Positions 14,686-24,642 are shown, counted from the first letter of the stretch. The stretch: DNA of 64,000 nt from Streptomyces sp. NRRL F-2580 (GCF_000720115.1 NZ_JOIR01000001.1:186001-250000); one strand, 5' to 3'. Program-made: numbers and translations. The notes: generated by a model not told the origin, from the letters alone.

Positions 14686-16058
14686 TACAGTCTCGCTTCC
14701 AGCTTGCGCAGCTTCTCTCGAAGCTCGCTCACATGCTTGTAGAGGTTGAGCGGTTCACCCGTTCCCTGTTCACCGATCTTCGGCGTAACGGTCGAGACGC
14801 GACCGCCGTCCTCAACGGTGATGGTTACCTCTCGCACCACATCGACATAGGTCTCTCCGTCGATATCGACGCTGACCTTGTCTCCCAGGTAGTAGTCCCG
14901 TCCGAACCTGCATTGCGGGGTTTCGATGGGATATACCTGAAAGTTGCCGTTCTTCTGGTTTTCCTTGAACACGCCATCAGCTGCGGACTTGATGGAGTCC
15001 AGGTAGTGCTTCACGGCTGTGGGTTTGTCCTTCCACGGCTTCCCATCCGGGTCTGTGCCGAGGTCTTCCTTGCCGTCCGTGAGCTTCGTGACGAGCTCGG
15101 GCCCGCCGTCCTTGCCTGTCTTTAGCGGTACGTCGCGCCGGTCTACGAACTGCTCGATGACGAAGCCCCACTCCCGCTCGTCCGCGGTGAGGTCGTTCAC
15201 CCACAGCGGCCGACCGTCGTCGTCCAGCGCGGACTTCTCCGGGAACTGCTTGATGAAGCGCTCCTGGCCCTCGCCCTGGCAGGCGACGACCACCCGCGTT
15301 ACGCGGGGCGCCGTCAGGGTCGCGATGTACTCGCGCAGGTTCCCCAGCTCGGGTGAGAAGCGGACGTCCATCGACTTGTCGGCAGGGGCGAAGACGGTTA
15401 GTTCGATCTTTCGTGTGTCCGGGTTCCAGAGGAACTGGTAGGCGATCTCGCCTTCTTTGGTCCAGTTCTCCGCGAGGGTGCCGATCGAGTCGTAGCGGAG
15501 GGTCCCACCGATCGGCTTGCCGACCTTCGGGGGGAGGCCGGCCGTGGTGGGCTTCGGGCCCATGTCCACCCCGGGGACCCTGCGGCCGGGCAGGCCGCGG
15601 TTGCCGAAGGCGAAGTCGTACTCGACCCACAACGCCTGACCCGCCTCGAACCCGTAGGTCCGGCGGTCCTCTCCCTTCCACTGCTGGTCGACGGGCAGTA
15701 CCTTGCGGGCGTCGCCCTCGCCAGTGGTGCCAGGAAGGGCAAGGTATCCGTAGGGAACCTTGTTGTCGCATTTCCCGCCGACGTAGACGGACCCAACTCC
15801 GGTGTGCTGTTCGGTCGTCCAGTACTTCTGGAAGGTTTCGATCTGTCCGGAGAAGATTGGCTTGTCGGGGCGCTCGTCCATCCAGACGGCGATCCCCCCG
15901 CCCTTCTCCAGGAGCTTCGCCTGTGGAGTCTCATCGCGTACGAGGAGCTGCCAGGAGCCGGCCCGGTTCAAACGGAGGACCAGGTCCATCTTCATCCATG
16001 TGTCCAGCTCGCCTATCCGGTTCAGGTTCCTGTCGCGTACCTCAATGCGGTATCCCAT
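14685..16058 (-). CDS. Tail hub/Gp37-like minor tail protein
   Basis: A 457-residue protein with the pattern of ReqiPepy6 Gp37-like proteins: an N-terminal IEVRDRNLNRIGELD, a middle GQALWVEYDFAFGNRG and a C-terminal YYLGDKVSVDIDGETYVDVVREVTIT. This family occupies the tail-hub (Tal-like) position downstream of the distal tail protein, as here. A short coiled coil ends the protein. It probably forms the baseplate hub. Confidence 0.78.
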   Translation of the reverse strand: MGYRIEVRDRNLNRIGELDTWMKMDLVLRLNRAGSWQLLVRDETPQAKLLEKGGGIAVWMDERPDKPIFSGQIETFQKYWTTEQHTGVGSVYVGGKCDNKVPYGYLALPGTTGEGDARKVLPVDQQWKGEDRRTYGFEAGQALWVEYDFAFGNRGLPGRRVPGVDMGPKPTTAGLPPKVGKPIGGTLRYDSIGTLAENWTKEGEIAYQFLWNPDTRKIELTVFAPADKSMDVRFSPELGNLREYIATLTAPRVTRVVVACQGEGQERFIKQFPEKSALDDDGRPLWVNDLTADEREWGFVIEQFVDRRDVPLKTGKDGGPELVTKLTDGKEDLGTDPDGKPWKDKPTAVKHYLDSIKSAADGVFKENQKNGNFQVYPIETPQCRFGRDYYLGDKVSVDIDGETYVDVVREVTITVEDGGRVSTVTPKIGEQGTGEPLNLYKHVSELREKLRKLEARL

Positions 16059-16060
16059 GG

Positions 16061-17059
16061 TCAGTAGCTTTCGTATCGAGGGAGCATCCGTAGGCGAAGA
16101 GCCGCGCTGGATGCTCCCGGGTTCATCTTCACGCTGACCTTGGATTCGCCAGACGGGATTGAGAACAGGGACGGCGCCTTGTCGAGATCGGGCCAGAAGT
16201 TCTTACCTGTGCTGCTGCGGACTGTCTTGAATCCTGGACGGGTGTCGACGGTAAGGACCTCGCCTCCGGCGATGATGTCCCTGGTTCCGTCTCCCTTGTT
16301 GATGCCGAACTTCTGCCCGTCCTCGTTGGATATGGTGAAGGACCGGATAGGTCCCACCAGTTCCCACACGGGCCAGCATTCGACATCACCCGGATTGCTG
16401 ACCGGTACACCCGAGGAGGTGATCGTGCCCCGGCTTATCTCCATGGGCAGGAAGGGCTTGCCCGGCCCCTTGAGGAAGACCTTCCCCGCCCCGGTCTTCC
16501 ACTCGGCCATGACCTCGTTGGCTCCGTAGAACCAGGGGTCGAAGGCCGTCAGTTGGACGCCGTACCGGCACCAGGTGAACCCGGCGTCGTCGGGGCCTTC
16601 CTTGCCCTCCATGCCGCCCTTGTAGTAGGCGGTGATGTATCGGGACGTGCCGTCGCCCTCGGTGAAGCGAAGTACGCAGTGCCCGTTCTTCGGGTTCAAG
16701 GTCCGAGTGAGGTTCCGCTTCAACCGGAGAAGAGTCCTACGGTCCACGCCGTACAGGTAGAGCGGAAGCATGATTTCCCGAGCCGCGGCCTTGGTGGACC
16801 GGAAGGAGCCTCCGTCGAGGTTGGGGCTCGTGTCGGAGAAGACCTCCATGGGAGGCATGTCGAGGCCCTGTGCGCCGTCCTGGAGGAAGATGGCCGGCCA
16901 GGCCCGGCCGGAGAAGTCGGTGAGGGAGATGGTCTCGCCCATACCGCTGTGCCCGGTGATCGTCACGTTGGTGTGCCCCCAGACATCCGGGGACGGGGGC
17001 TTCCCGACAACGGGTATGTTCTCTTCCCATTTGGGTTGCCTGTATCCCGGAACTGGCAT
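16061..17059 (-). CDS. Distal tail protein (Dit-like)
   Basis: A 332-residue protein directly downstream of the tape measure and upstream of the hub, the usual place for Dit. The N-terminal domain has beta strands with ITGHSGMGETISLTDFSG and LLRLKRNLTRTLNPKNG, typical of the siphovirus tail-component family, and the C-terminal galectin-like part includes WPVWELVGPIRSFTISN. The start is the ATG with GAGGTG close upstream. Confidence 0.78.
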   Translation of the reverse strand: MPVPGYRQPKWEENIPVVGKPPSPDVWGHTNVTITGHSGMGETISLTDFSGRAWPAIFLQDGAQGLDMPPMEVFSDTSPNLDGGSFRSTKAAAREIMLPLYLYGVDRRTLLRLKRNLTRTLNPKNGHCVLRFTEGDGTSRYITAYYKGGMEGKEGPDDAGFTWCRYGVQLTAFDPWFYGANEVMAEWKTGAGKVFLKGPGKPFLPMEISRGTITSSGVPVSNPGDVECWPVWELVGPIRSFTISNEDGQKFGINKGDGTRDIIAGGEVLTVDTRPGFKTVRSSTGKNFWPDLDKAPSLFSIPSGESKVSVKMNPGASSAALRLRMLPRYESY

Positions 17060-17087
17060 AGCGCACCTCATTCAATTCGGGGCAAGC

Positions 17088-17118
17088 GAAAGCCCCGGCC
17101 GATGGGGCCGGGGCTTTC
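17088..17118. terminator. Bidirectional hairpin between tape measure and Dit
   Basis: A 13-bp perfect stem GAAAGCCCCGGCC / GGCCGGGGCTTTC with a 5-base loop. It falls between the tape measure gene and the Dit-like gene on the minus strand, so it may attenuate transcription into the tail-tip genes. Confidence 0.8.
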
Positions 17119-17125
17119 GTTCCCG

Positions 17126-20100
17126 CTATATTCCGTACATGGTCTCCACGTATTGAAGTCCGCGAATCACTGCCTGAGTGGTGTCCTCGGCCTTGGCTTC
17201 GTGGATGTGGATTTCGTATCGGTTACCGAGAAGGTCTCGGGTATCGCCGTGGTTGTAGACCCTCTCCCCGCCACGGAAGTTGACCAGCTCGGGGCCTCGT
17301 TCTCCGACCAGGGCGAGGCCCGGTGACGCGTACGGTGTTCCGGTCCAGTAGCCCTTGGGGGGCTTACTGGGATCGGCCTGCTGAACACGTGAGATGTCGC
17401 CGTACCGATCCTTGATGTAGTTGATCGCGGCGGCGATGTTCGCGACCGGATCAAAGATGTCCCAGCTCGTTCCAGCCTGGTGATAGGCACGGAACGTCGG
17501 ATCGATCACCTGGGCAAGGCCCTTGGACGGGGTCCCGGCCTTCGCGTTGGAGTCCGAGTTGTTCACCGCCCGGACGTTGCCGCCGGACTCGCGGCGGATG
17601 ATCGTCGCAAGGCCGTCCGACCACTTCGGCCCGCTCACGCTGGTCAGTCCCATTGCCTGTGCGATGTACTGGCCGATCGCGGAATCCACGCCACCCCCGA
17701 GGGTGCCGGTGAACTTCGGGATCGAGCCCGGCCACGCGTTCAGCACGGGACCGTCAGTCGAGGCGACTCCACCCGTGGGCCGCAGGGCCGCTGTCGCGTT
17801 GCGCCAGTAACCCCGACTGCGCTTCAACGAGTTGGATTCGTTGCCGCCAACCGTCTCGTCCGTGCCCGTCTTGATGTTGATGTGCCCGTTGCCCTGGTAG
17901 GTCATCAGGTCACCCGGCTGGGACTGCGCAACCGGTACGTGACGCATGGCCCCGTTCCAGGTAGCTACGGCCGGCCACCGATTCCGCGGCGCCCCCTGGG
18001 GGCTGTTTCCGTACGCCGCATTGGCCCCGGCCTTGTCGACCACGTAGGAAATGAAGTCGGCGCACCAGGCTTCCCCGGTGCCGAGGCTGTACTTGGAGCC
18101 GCCCACCATCGGGGCCTCGGTGCGGAACTCGTCCAAGGCGACCTTGACGGCCGCACCGCCACCCCCGGAGGTGTGGTCATCAACCCACTTGGTCCACGTC
18201 TGTGCCCACGGCTGCGTCTTCTCGAAGCCCCTGGAGCTGAGGTCCCCCGGAACACCGAAGGTGCGGGTCACGGTGTCGAGCATCGGCTTGACGACCGACG
18301 ACCACCCGGCCTTGAGGGCGGAGGTATAGCCTTCGAAATCGTCTTCCTTGTGCTTGCCCACCCAGTCCGCACCGGTCGGGCCGGTGAACGCGGCCTGGCC
18401 GACAATTCCGCCCTTCGCGTAGACGTGGCCGCCCTTTCGGGCCTGCTCGTTCCAGCGGAGGATGGTGTCCGGCCCGAGGGACCGAACGACCTCGGGGCGA
18501 AGGATTCCCTCACCCTTCGACAGGATGGCCGGGACCGTATCGACGCCAGGCTGGTAGCCCGGCACGATGCCGCCGGTCGAGAACTGCACCGGAGACAGGG
18601 GAGCCCCCGTGCCGGCCAGCTTCGCCATCGAGGACAGCATCGGCACGGCACCCCTGTTGTAGGGGCCGGTGACCGTGCTCCTGGTGGACGAGTCCACGTA
18701 CGACATGGCCTGTCCCCACGCGGTCCGAATCTGAGACCCGGAGGTTTCGAAGAACCGCTTGGTCGCTTCCACGTTGCCGCGGAGCCGTGTCAGGGAACTG
18801 GACACGTCGGAGACTGACGAGGAGACCTGGGCCGCCACGCTGACCCAGACGCCCTGGTTCGTGGACCGGAAGACCCGCTCGGTCTGGGCCAGGGGTCCGG
18901 ACATGTGCTGGACCCACCTGACCTGTGCCGGGGTGATCGTGCCGTCAACTGCCGTCCGGACCGTCGTCGCCACCTGGTCCCAGTCGGCGGCCGACGCCGA
19001 GCGGTGAGCCGCCACGGCCTTTGTTAGGTCCTCCAGAGACGCGATGATCTTGGCTACCACTTCCTCGTACGCCTTCGCATCAGGGACAGGAGTGTCACTT
19101 TCCAACTTCGAAGACGAGGAAAGAGATCCTGACTTGGCGCCCGCGTTGAGTCGTTGGATAGCTGCATGGCCGAGGAACCGGGCCGCCTCCGGGCGCAGGA
19201 CTGCTTCGCCCGGCGACAGCATCGCGTGAACGCGGTCATTGCCAGGCGAGTAGCCGGGGACGACTCCGCCGTCCGCGAACTGGAATAGGCCCTTTGTGTT
19301 GGGCATCAGTTCCTTGACGCGTACGACGAAATTGTCGAATACTTCCTCGGCATATTCGGAGGGATTCGACCAGATTTCCTGGAGTAGGCGGACCATCTCC
19401 TTGACCTGGTCGACCATGCCCTGGAACATCGACTTCACAGAGGACAAGGCGTCCTCGAAGAAACCGACCGGATCGGATATCGCATCCTTCAAGGCGCCGA
19501 GGATTTCGGCACCGGAATCCCAGATATTCGATACGAGATCCTTTAGGATCTGAGGTATCGCCTTCACCATGTCGGTCATAAAGTGACCGCCACGCTGGAG
19601 GATATTCCCGTCACCCTTCCAGACGTCATCCCAGAAAAGCTGACCGGCCGTCGGTGCGATACCGCCAGCGGCGATACCGATCAGGTTTCCGATACCGGTA
19701 GGAGCCTTGGTCAGGAACGACGGAACTCGCTCAAGGATGAAATCCTTCATCTTTCCGAACCGGTCGTTCACCAGTCGGCCGGCCCCGTCTCCGCCAGCCT
19801 GGGCACCCCAGTGGCGAACGTTCGAACCCGTCTCGCCACCGATGGCCTGACCGGCACCCGCCATACCGATACCACCCGTGAAGGCCCCGATCCCGGGGCC
19901 CACGTTCACGATGTCGTACAGCTCTTCCAGGATGCTGAGAGGCCAAGTCCCGGACTTTGAGGAACCCTTACCGGCCTTGCCTTTCGCGTGCCGTGTGATC
20001 CGGCCACGAGCAGCAGCCGAGTTCCATCCGTTGATGGTGTCGGAGCCGAGGGCGTTGGCGACCTCGGGACGGAGGACCGCCTCACCCGGGGAGAGGATCG

Positions 20101-22924
20101 CGTGGTAGTTGTCCACCCCTGGCGCGTAGCCGGGGACGATGCCACCGAGAGCGTGACCCTTGCCCTTGTTCTTGCCGTTGCCGCCCCCGCCGAAGCCGGT
20201 GAGCTCGTTGACGGAGCCGAGCTTGCCGCCGAGGCCACCGGCCTTGTTCTCGGCCTGGTCCAGGGCGTCACGCAGGGTACGAACCTTGCCGGTGATCTGC
20301 CCCAAGGCCCGCCCGTTGATGTCCTTGATCCGGTCGTTGAGGTCCTTGGCCTCCGAGTGCGACTCCCTGATCGCAGGGGTGAGGTTCGAGGAGAACTTCG
20401 CGCGGAGACTGTCCAGGGAACGACCGTTGAGATCCTGCACCGCGGACGCCACCTGCGCGATGTACCGCTTCGCGGTCTCGGCCTTCTCCTTCAAGAACTC
20501 GACCTGCTGACGGACCATGCCGAGCTTGCCGTCATTGAGGTCGTTCACGGCCTGGCGGACCTGCTTAATGCCGGACTGTGCCGTATCGGCCTTCTCCTTG
20601 ACGGACAGGAGCCGCTGACCCAGTTCGGCCAGCGGGGCCTGGTTCAGCTCCCGCACCGACAGGCGCGTCTGATCGATCTCACGGTCAGCGCCCTGAGCAC
20701 CACCGCGGACACTCGTGCCGGCCTCGCCGCCCAGCTCGTTGGCGAGCGAGTTCAGCCGTTCCCGGTTGAGGTTGTAGATCCGGCTCTGGATCTGCTGGAT
20801 TCGCTGATCCACCTGCCGAAGGGCGTTCTCGGCATCGCTCGTCTCAACCGTCAGACGGGTGGAGCGGCTGTCCTGTCCCCGCATCCGGTCCATGCCACGC
20901 CGGACAAGAGACCGGTCATCGCCGTCGTGGTTCTCGGCGCGTCGAGCCTGGTACGCCTCACGGAAGTTGCCCCGACCGGCCGCGACGCCGGAGAGGAACT
21001 GGTTCGCGGTGCGGTAGCCGCCGCGTACCCCCTTCGCCAGACCACCCGTCAGCTTCATCAGCGGGAGGAACGATTTTCCTACCTTGCCGAGAACCTTGGT
21101 GGCCAGCCCTATCGCGATGGCCAGCGGCCCCAACACTGCGACGACCTTGACGGCCTTGGCCACGAGATCCTTGAGCCAGGGATGGTCGTTCAAGAACCCT
21201 TGGGTCTTCTCGATGCCACCGAGGAGGAGGTTCAGGGCCTTGATCAGGTTGCCGGACAGGCCGCCCGCGAGCTTCTGGAAGTCCGGGTCCTCAACGAGGT
21301 CCTGGAGCCTGTCAGCAAGCTTGTGCGTGTTCTTCCCAAGCTCGGTCCACTCGAACTTCCCGGTCTCCTCCGAGAAGCCACCGAAGAGCTTGCCGAGGGT
21401 CAACTGCATCTGCTCCTTGACGGACGTGAAGTGTCCGCCGATGGAGCCAGTGCCAAGAGCTTCCGCGGACCCCTTCACGCCGGGAGCCGTCTGATACACC
21501 TTGATGAACTTGTCGAAGAACTCCTTGGAGTTCACACCGCCCTTGGGGTCCTGGACCTCCTTGAGGAAGTCGGGACCGCCCTTGTACCCGGCGATCTTGC
21601 CGAGCTCGTTCATCGGGATACCGGTGCCTCGGACGAACTGACGAAGGTACCGGGTGGACAGCTTGCCCTGGTCCATCATCATGTCGGCGGCCATCATGCC
21701 GCCCTTGACCTTCTCCGGACTGGTGACACCGAAAGAGGCGGCGTAGTCCGCGATGCCCTTGATCAGCAGCTCGGACTTCTTGAGGGAATCCGAAGTCGAG
21801 TTGCCGTAGGACTCGAAGTTGCGCGCAACCTGGGAGAACTTGTCGGTCATGTCCTCCAGCGAGAACGGGGTGTGAACCGCGAAGTCCTGGATTGCCTGGA
21901 GTCCCTTGGCTACTTCCTTCTGGTTGAAGCCGGCCCGGTTCAGGCCCTCCGAGGAGTAGAACTGCATGTCGGCGCTCGTGGCACCGATCTTGGTGACGTA
22001 CCCGGCGGCGATGGCCAGCGGGGCTACGAGGTTCTGTGTGATGCTCCGGCCGACCTGCTCAAGGTTCTGGCCGTAGGTTTCCGTGGACTGCGAGAGGGAC
22101 TTCCACTGCTCTCCAGCGGACCGCGTGGACGCACGGTGTTCGCGGTCCCAGGTGGCTACCTGGCGACGGTTGCTGGTGATCGTGTCGGCGTACGCCGAGC
22201 GGGTCTGCTGGAGACCGCGCAGCTCATCACGCAGAAAACCGACGCGGGCCTGATTGGCTGCGCGCTCCTCGGCGAGCCGCCGACGCACAGCGGCAGCCAG
22301 CTCCTGTTGGGCGGCCCTCTGCTCAGCGGCAGCCTGCCGAGCCGCGGTGGCCTGCTCGCGCCTGACCTGCGCGACATCGCGGGCCAGGGCCCGTTCCTCG
22401 GTCCGCTCCGCCTGGACGCGTCGACGGGTCTCGGCCAGGGCTTCGCGCTGGAGGCGGGCCTTCTGTTCCTGCTCCTCGCGGGCCTGGCGGATCGTGTCCT
22501 GAGTGGCCTGGCGGTTTGCGCGAACAGTGTCGGCAATCGCCTGACGGGTTACACGGGAGGTGCCTTCCTCAAGCTGCTCGCGCTGCCTTGCCAGGTTGCG
22601 ATAGGTGCGGAACTGAGTGCCGGCCTCCTCACCGTGGAAGCGGGTCAAGCTCCGTTCGATCTGGCGGAGCTTGTTAGAGGTGTCGACCGCTTCCTTCTCG
22701 GTCGCCTTCCCGGCCTGCTTCGCTGCCTTGGAAGTGGCAGTGGCGATTCCCTGGAATCCGCCCGTGAGGCCCTTGGAGAAGGCTGCGGCCCCGGCCTTGC
22801 CCATGGCGGTCAACTGTGTGGTGAGGTCCGTTCGGAGCCGTGCCAGCGCAGTCTTCGAAAGCTCCGGGTATATCTCGATGTAACCGGCGCCGACCTTGAC
22901 CGGCGCCCTTCCTCGCGTAGCCAT
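17126..22924 (-). CDS. Tape measure protein with CHAP-like and lytic transglycosylase domains
   Basis: A 1,932-residue protein, by far the longest gene. Residues 1-280 form Ala/Arg/Gln-rich coiled coils, followed by the tape-measure core and membrane-like segments. Three repeats of the form GG-V-PGY-PG-D...LSPGEA-LRPE occur in the second half. Near residue 1,600 a CHAP/amidase-like module (AWCADFISYVVDKAG) appears, and near 1,770 a soluble-lytic-transglycosylase module (IIRRESGGNVRAVNNSDS, Glu as likely catalyst). The protein sets tail length and probably opens peptidoglycan at DNA entry. AGGAGG precedes the ATG. Operator-like site 5 lies inside the gene. Confidence 0.93.
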   Translation of the reverse strand: MATRGRAPVKVGAGYIEIYPELSKTALARLRTDLTTQLTAMGKAGAAAFSKGLTGGFQGIATATSKAAKQAGKATEKEAVDTSNKLRQIERSLTRFHGEEAGTQFRTYRNLARQREQLEEGTSRVTRQAIADTVRANRQATQDTIRQAREEQEQKARLQREALAETRRRVQAERTEERALARDVAQVRREQATAARQAAAEQRAAQQELAAAVRRRLAEERAANQARVGFLRDELRGLQQTRSAYADTITSNRRQVATWDREHRASTRSAGEQWKSLSQSTETYGQNLEQVGRSITQNLVAPLAIAAGYVTKIGATSADMQFYSSEGLNRAGFNQKEVAKGLQAIQDFAVHTPFSLEDMTDKFSQVARNFESYGNSTSDSLKKSELLIKGIADYAASFGVTSPEKVKGGMMAADMMMDQGKLSTRYLRQFVRGTGIPMNELGKIAGYKGGPDFLKEVQDPKGGVNSKEFFDKFIKVYQTAPGVKGSAEALGTGSIGGHFTSVKEQMQLTLGKLFGGFSEETGKFEWTELGKNTHKLADRLQDLVEDPDFQKLAGGLSGNLIKALNLLLGGIEKTQGFLNDHPWLKDLVAKAVKVVAVLGPLAIAIGLATKVLGKVGKSFLPLMKLTGGLAKGVRGGYRTANQFLSGVAAGRGNFREAYQARRAENHDGDDRSLVRRGMDRMRGQDSRSTRLTVETSDAENALRQVDQRIQQIQSRIYNLNRERLNSLANELGGEAGTSVRGGAQGADREIDQTRLSVRELNQAPLAELGQRLLSVKEKADTAQSGIKQVRQAVNDLNDGKLGMVRQQVEFLKEKAETAKRYIAQVASAVQDLNGRSLDSLRAKFSSNLTPAIRESHSEAKDLNDRIKDINGRALGQITGKVRTLRDALDQAENKAGGLGGKLGSVNELTGFGGGGNGKNKGKGHALGGIVPGYAPGVDNYHAILSPGEAVLRPEVANALGSDTINGWNSAAARGRITRHAKGKAGKGSSKSGTWPLSILEELYDIVNVGPGIGAFTGGIGMAGAGQAIGGETGSNVRHWGAQAGGDGAGRLVNDRFGKMKDFILERVPSFLTKAPTGIGNLIGIAAGGIAPTAGQLFWDDVWKGDGNILQRGGHFMTDMVKAIPQILKDLVSNIWDSGAEILGALKDAISDPVGFFEDALSSVKSMFQGMVDQVKEMVRLLQEIWSNPSEYAEEVFDNFVVRVKELMPNTKGLFQFADGGVVPGYSPGNDRVHAMLSPGEAVLRPEAARFLGHAAIQRLNAGAKSGSLSSSSKLESDTPVPDAKAYEEVVAKIIASLEDLTKAVAAHRSASAADWDQVATTVRTAVDGTITPAQVRWVQHMSGPLAQTERVFRSTNQGVWVSVAAQVSSSVSDVSSSLTRLRGNVEATKRFFETSGSQIRTAWGQAMSYVDSSTRSTVTGPYNRGAVPMLSSMAKLAGTGAPLSPVQFSTGGIVPGYQPGVDTVPAILSKGEGILRPEVVRSLGPDTILRWNEQARKGGHVYAKGGIVGQAAFTGPTGADWVGKHKEDDFEGYTSALKAGWSSVVKPMLDTVTRTFGVPGDLSSRGFEKTQPWAQTWTKWVDDHTSGGGGAAVKVALDEFRTEAPMVGGSKYSLGTGEAWCADFISYVVDKAGANAAYGNSPQGAPRNRWPAVATWNGAMRHVPVAQSQPGDLMTYQGNGHINIKTGTDETVGGNESNSLKRSRGYWRNATAALRPTGGVASTDGPVLNAWPGSIPKFTGTLGGGVDSAIGQYIAQAMGLTSVSGPKWSDGLATIIRRESGGNVRAVNNSDSNAKAGTPSKGLAQVIDPTFRAYHQAGTSWDIFDPVANIAAAINYIKDRYGDISRVQQADPSKPPKGYWTGTPYASPGLALVGERGPELVNFRGGERVYNHGDTRDLLGNRYEIHIHEAKAEDTTQAVIRGLQYVETMYGI
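19093..19108 (-). promoter_or_regulatory. Operator-like site 5, inside tape measure gene
   Basis: On the minus strand aagttggaaagtgaca has one mismatch to the common core. It is co-oriented with the gene it lies in. An intragenic copy fits a transcription-stopping site better than a promoter. Confidence 0.55.
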
Positions 22925-22932
22925 GCAGCCTC

Positions 22933-23627
22933 CTAGGGGTTGCCGAAGGTGTTGAAGAACGAAGCCACGTCATCGCCGGAGGCGAACTCGCGAGGCTTCG
23001 GCTTCTCTGCAACCCGCCCAGGGCGGGGAAGTGGCTCCGGGGGCGCGAGGTCGTCGTCCTCGCCTGAGTTGGCCTTGATGAAGAGATAGTTCGACAGTTC
23101 GAGACCATCGGAGATCCGGGCAAGAATGTGATTCGTCTCGGTCCAGGAAGTTGCGTCATCGATCTCGATGAGAAGCAGCGATTCTCCAGGCTTCTTGAAG
23201 AGAGCCTGGATTAGGACATGGACACGGCGCAGAGACAGCCGCCCGGACCACAGGTCGAGCAGGTCAACCCCGAAGTGCGACAGAAGGTCGGCTTCAAGGG
23301 GGTCGCTGTACTCGTGCAGGATGCGGACGGTCTGTATCAGTTTCCCGGCTCACCGAAGCCCGCGGCCTCGGTGACCTTCTCCAGGAACTCGTTGAACTCG
23401 CCGATGGTGCAGCGCAGAGCCCGGTACTTGGCCCACTGCTCCGGGCCGACGATGGCCCGCGTGATGGCCCGTTCGCCGGCACCCTCCTCGATCACGTCCA
23501 GGACCTCGTCCGGAAGGTTCATGGGGGACTTGATGAGGAACTGCTCGCCCTTGAACTCGAAGGCAGTGTCCTGGTCCTTCGCCTCGGCGGACTTGGCGGC
23601 GGTCGTGGTCTTCTTGGCAGTGGCCAT
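22933..23627 (-). CDS. Tail assembly chaperone GT, made by -1 frameshift
   Basis: The gpG frame (23,337-23,627) contains a G GGA AAC heptamer at 23,340-23,346, one codon before its stop. Slipping back one base there opens a frame of about 135 more codons, from KLIQTVRILHEYSD to FFNTFGNP, ending at 22,933 just before the tape measure ribosome binding site. This is the conserved arrangement of siphophage tail chaperones, in which G and GT guide tail assembly around the tape measure. The extension has no start codon of its own, so it is only expressed by slippage. Confidence 0.88.
23337..23627 (-). CDS. Tail assembly chaperone G
   Basis: A 96-residue protein, Ala/Lys/Thr-rich at the N-terminus, then FEFKGEQFLIKSPMNLPDEV and a helical core, as in many actinophage gpG-like chaperones. 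It sits between the major tail protein and the tape measure, the canonical position. It ends one codon after the slippery heptamer that produces the longer GT form. Confidence 0.85.
   Translation of the reverse strand: MATAKKTTTAAKSAEAKDQDTAFEFKGEQFLIKSPMNLPDEVLDVIEEGAGERAITRAIVGPEQWAKYRALRCTIGEFNEFLEKVTEAAGFGEPGN
23340..23346 (-). other. Programmed -1 frameshift heptamer GGGAAAC
   Basis: On the minus strand GGGAAAC lies in the reading frame G GGA AAC, the classic X XXY YYZ form, immediately before the TGA of gpG. The -1 frame stays open for about 400 bases. Confidence 0.88.
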
Positions 23628-23707
23628 GGGAACTCCAGGGATGACAGGTGGGGATGATGAGAAGGGGGCGGGGATTTATCCCTCCCCGCCACGGGGAAAG
23701 GTTTCTG

Positions 23708-24619
23708 CTACTTGCCGGGCTCCGCCTGCTTGGCGTTCACCGTCAGCTTGCCGATGGCTTCCACGTTGACGACCGATCCGGCGCTGGCCTTGACGGTGTA
23801 CTGGCCGATCGGGGTATCCGTCGCGACCGTGACCGGTACGACGAAGGAGCCGTTCTCCTCGACGGCCTTGGCCGTCCGGGTGAACTTGCCGGTCTCGGAG
23901 GAGAACGTCAGGGTGACGGCCTCGCCCTTGGGGAAGCCCTGGCCGACCACATCGAAGTGGCCGCTCTGCTCAACGATTCCCGGCTGGAGGGTCACCTTGG
24001 TGGCCACCTCGACGGGGCCATCGATGACCTGGTCGTCGGTGAGGACGTAGCCGAGGTTTCCGGAGCGGTCCAGGGCGTCAATCGTCAGCTCGAACTTGCC
24101 GTTCTCGGCCCGCTGGAGCTGAATTGCACCACGGTCCGAAATCATGGCTCGACCGATGACGCAGCGGTATCGGACCGGCCGACCATCAACGGTCTGCGAC
24201 CAGTCCACGACGAGAGCGAGTTCGGAAAGCTCAGGAGTGGACTTGAGGTCGAGGCGGAAGGTGCCCGCGATGACCTTGCCCTCCTTGTCGGTGGCCGGTA
24301 CCCACTTGGCTCCGAAGAACAGCTCGGTCGTGAGCTGATTCGTTTCCATCAGGGTTGCCTTGACCTGGAAGGATGCGGACTTCACGTTGTAGAGGACGGG
24401 TACCGCGGACTGCCACACGTTGACCGGGTCGGTCTCGATGGACGGGGTAATGGTCACGCCGCCCTCGTCCACGTAGCCCAGGGCACGGAAGTCGCCGTCT
24501 GCGGTGAACGGGACAGTGTCCCGGGGCAGGATGTTCGCAACCCGCTCGGCCGGTGCGACGTAGATCTCGCCCGAGGGTGCGAAGCGGATCTTCTTGGAAT
24601 TGCCGGAGTTCTCAGCCAT
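23708..24619 (-). CDS. Major tail protein with C-terminal Ig-like domain
   Basis: A 303-residue protein from the ATG with AGGAGG upstream. Residues 1-205 resemble siphophage tail-tube subunits (RFAPSGEIYVAPAERVANIL... LGYVDEGGVTITPSIET). Residues 210-300 form an Ig-like domain (VTLQPGIVEQSGHFDVVGQG... YTVKASAGSVVNVEAIGKL), a common surface decoration on tail tubes. Its location upstream of the chaperones fits. It forms the tail tube through which DNA passes. Confidence 0.85.
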   Translation of the reverse strand: MAENSGNSKKIRFAPSGEIYVAPAERVANILPRDTVPFTADGDFRALGYVDEGGVTITPSIETDPVNVWQSAVPVLYNVKSASFQVKATLMETNQLTTELFFGAKWVPATDKEGKVIAGTFRLDLKSTPELSELALVVDWSQTVDGRPVRYRCVIGRAMISDRGAIQLQRAENGKFELTIDALDRSGNLGYVLTDDQVIDGPVEVATKVTLQPGIVEQSGHFDVVGQGFPKGEAVTLTFSSETGKFTRTAKAVEENGSFVVPVTVATDTPIGQYTVKASAGSVVNVEAIGKLTVNAKQAEPGK

Positions 24620-24642
24620 GGGGCCTCCTGTGAATGGGCATG

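Noticed and set aside
19988..22936. A 982-codon open frame on the plus strand opposite the tape measure gene
   Set aside because: It is antisense to a clearly real tape measure protein with known domains, has no plausible ribosome binding site and the Leu/Gly/Arg-rich composition typical of shadow frames in GC-rich DNA.
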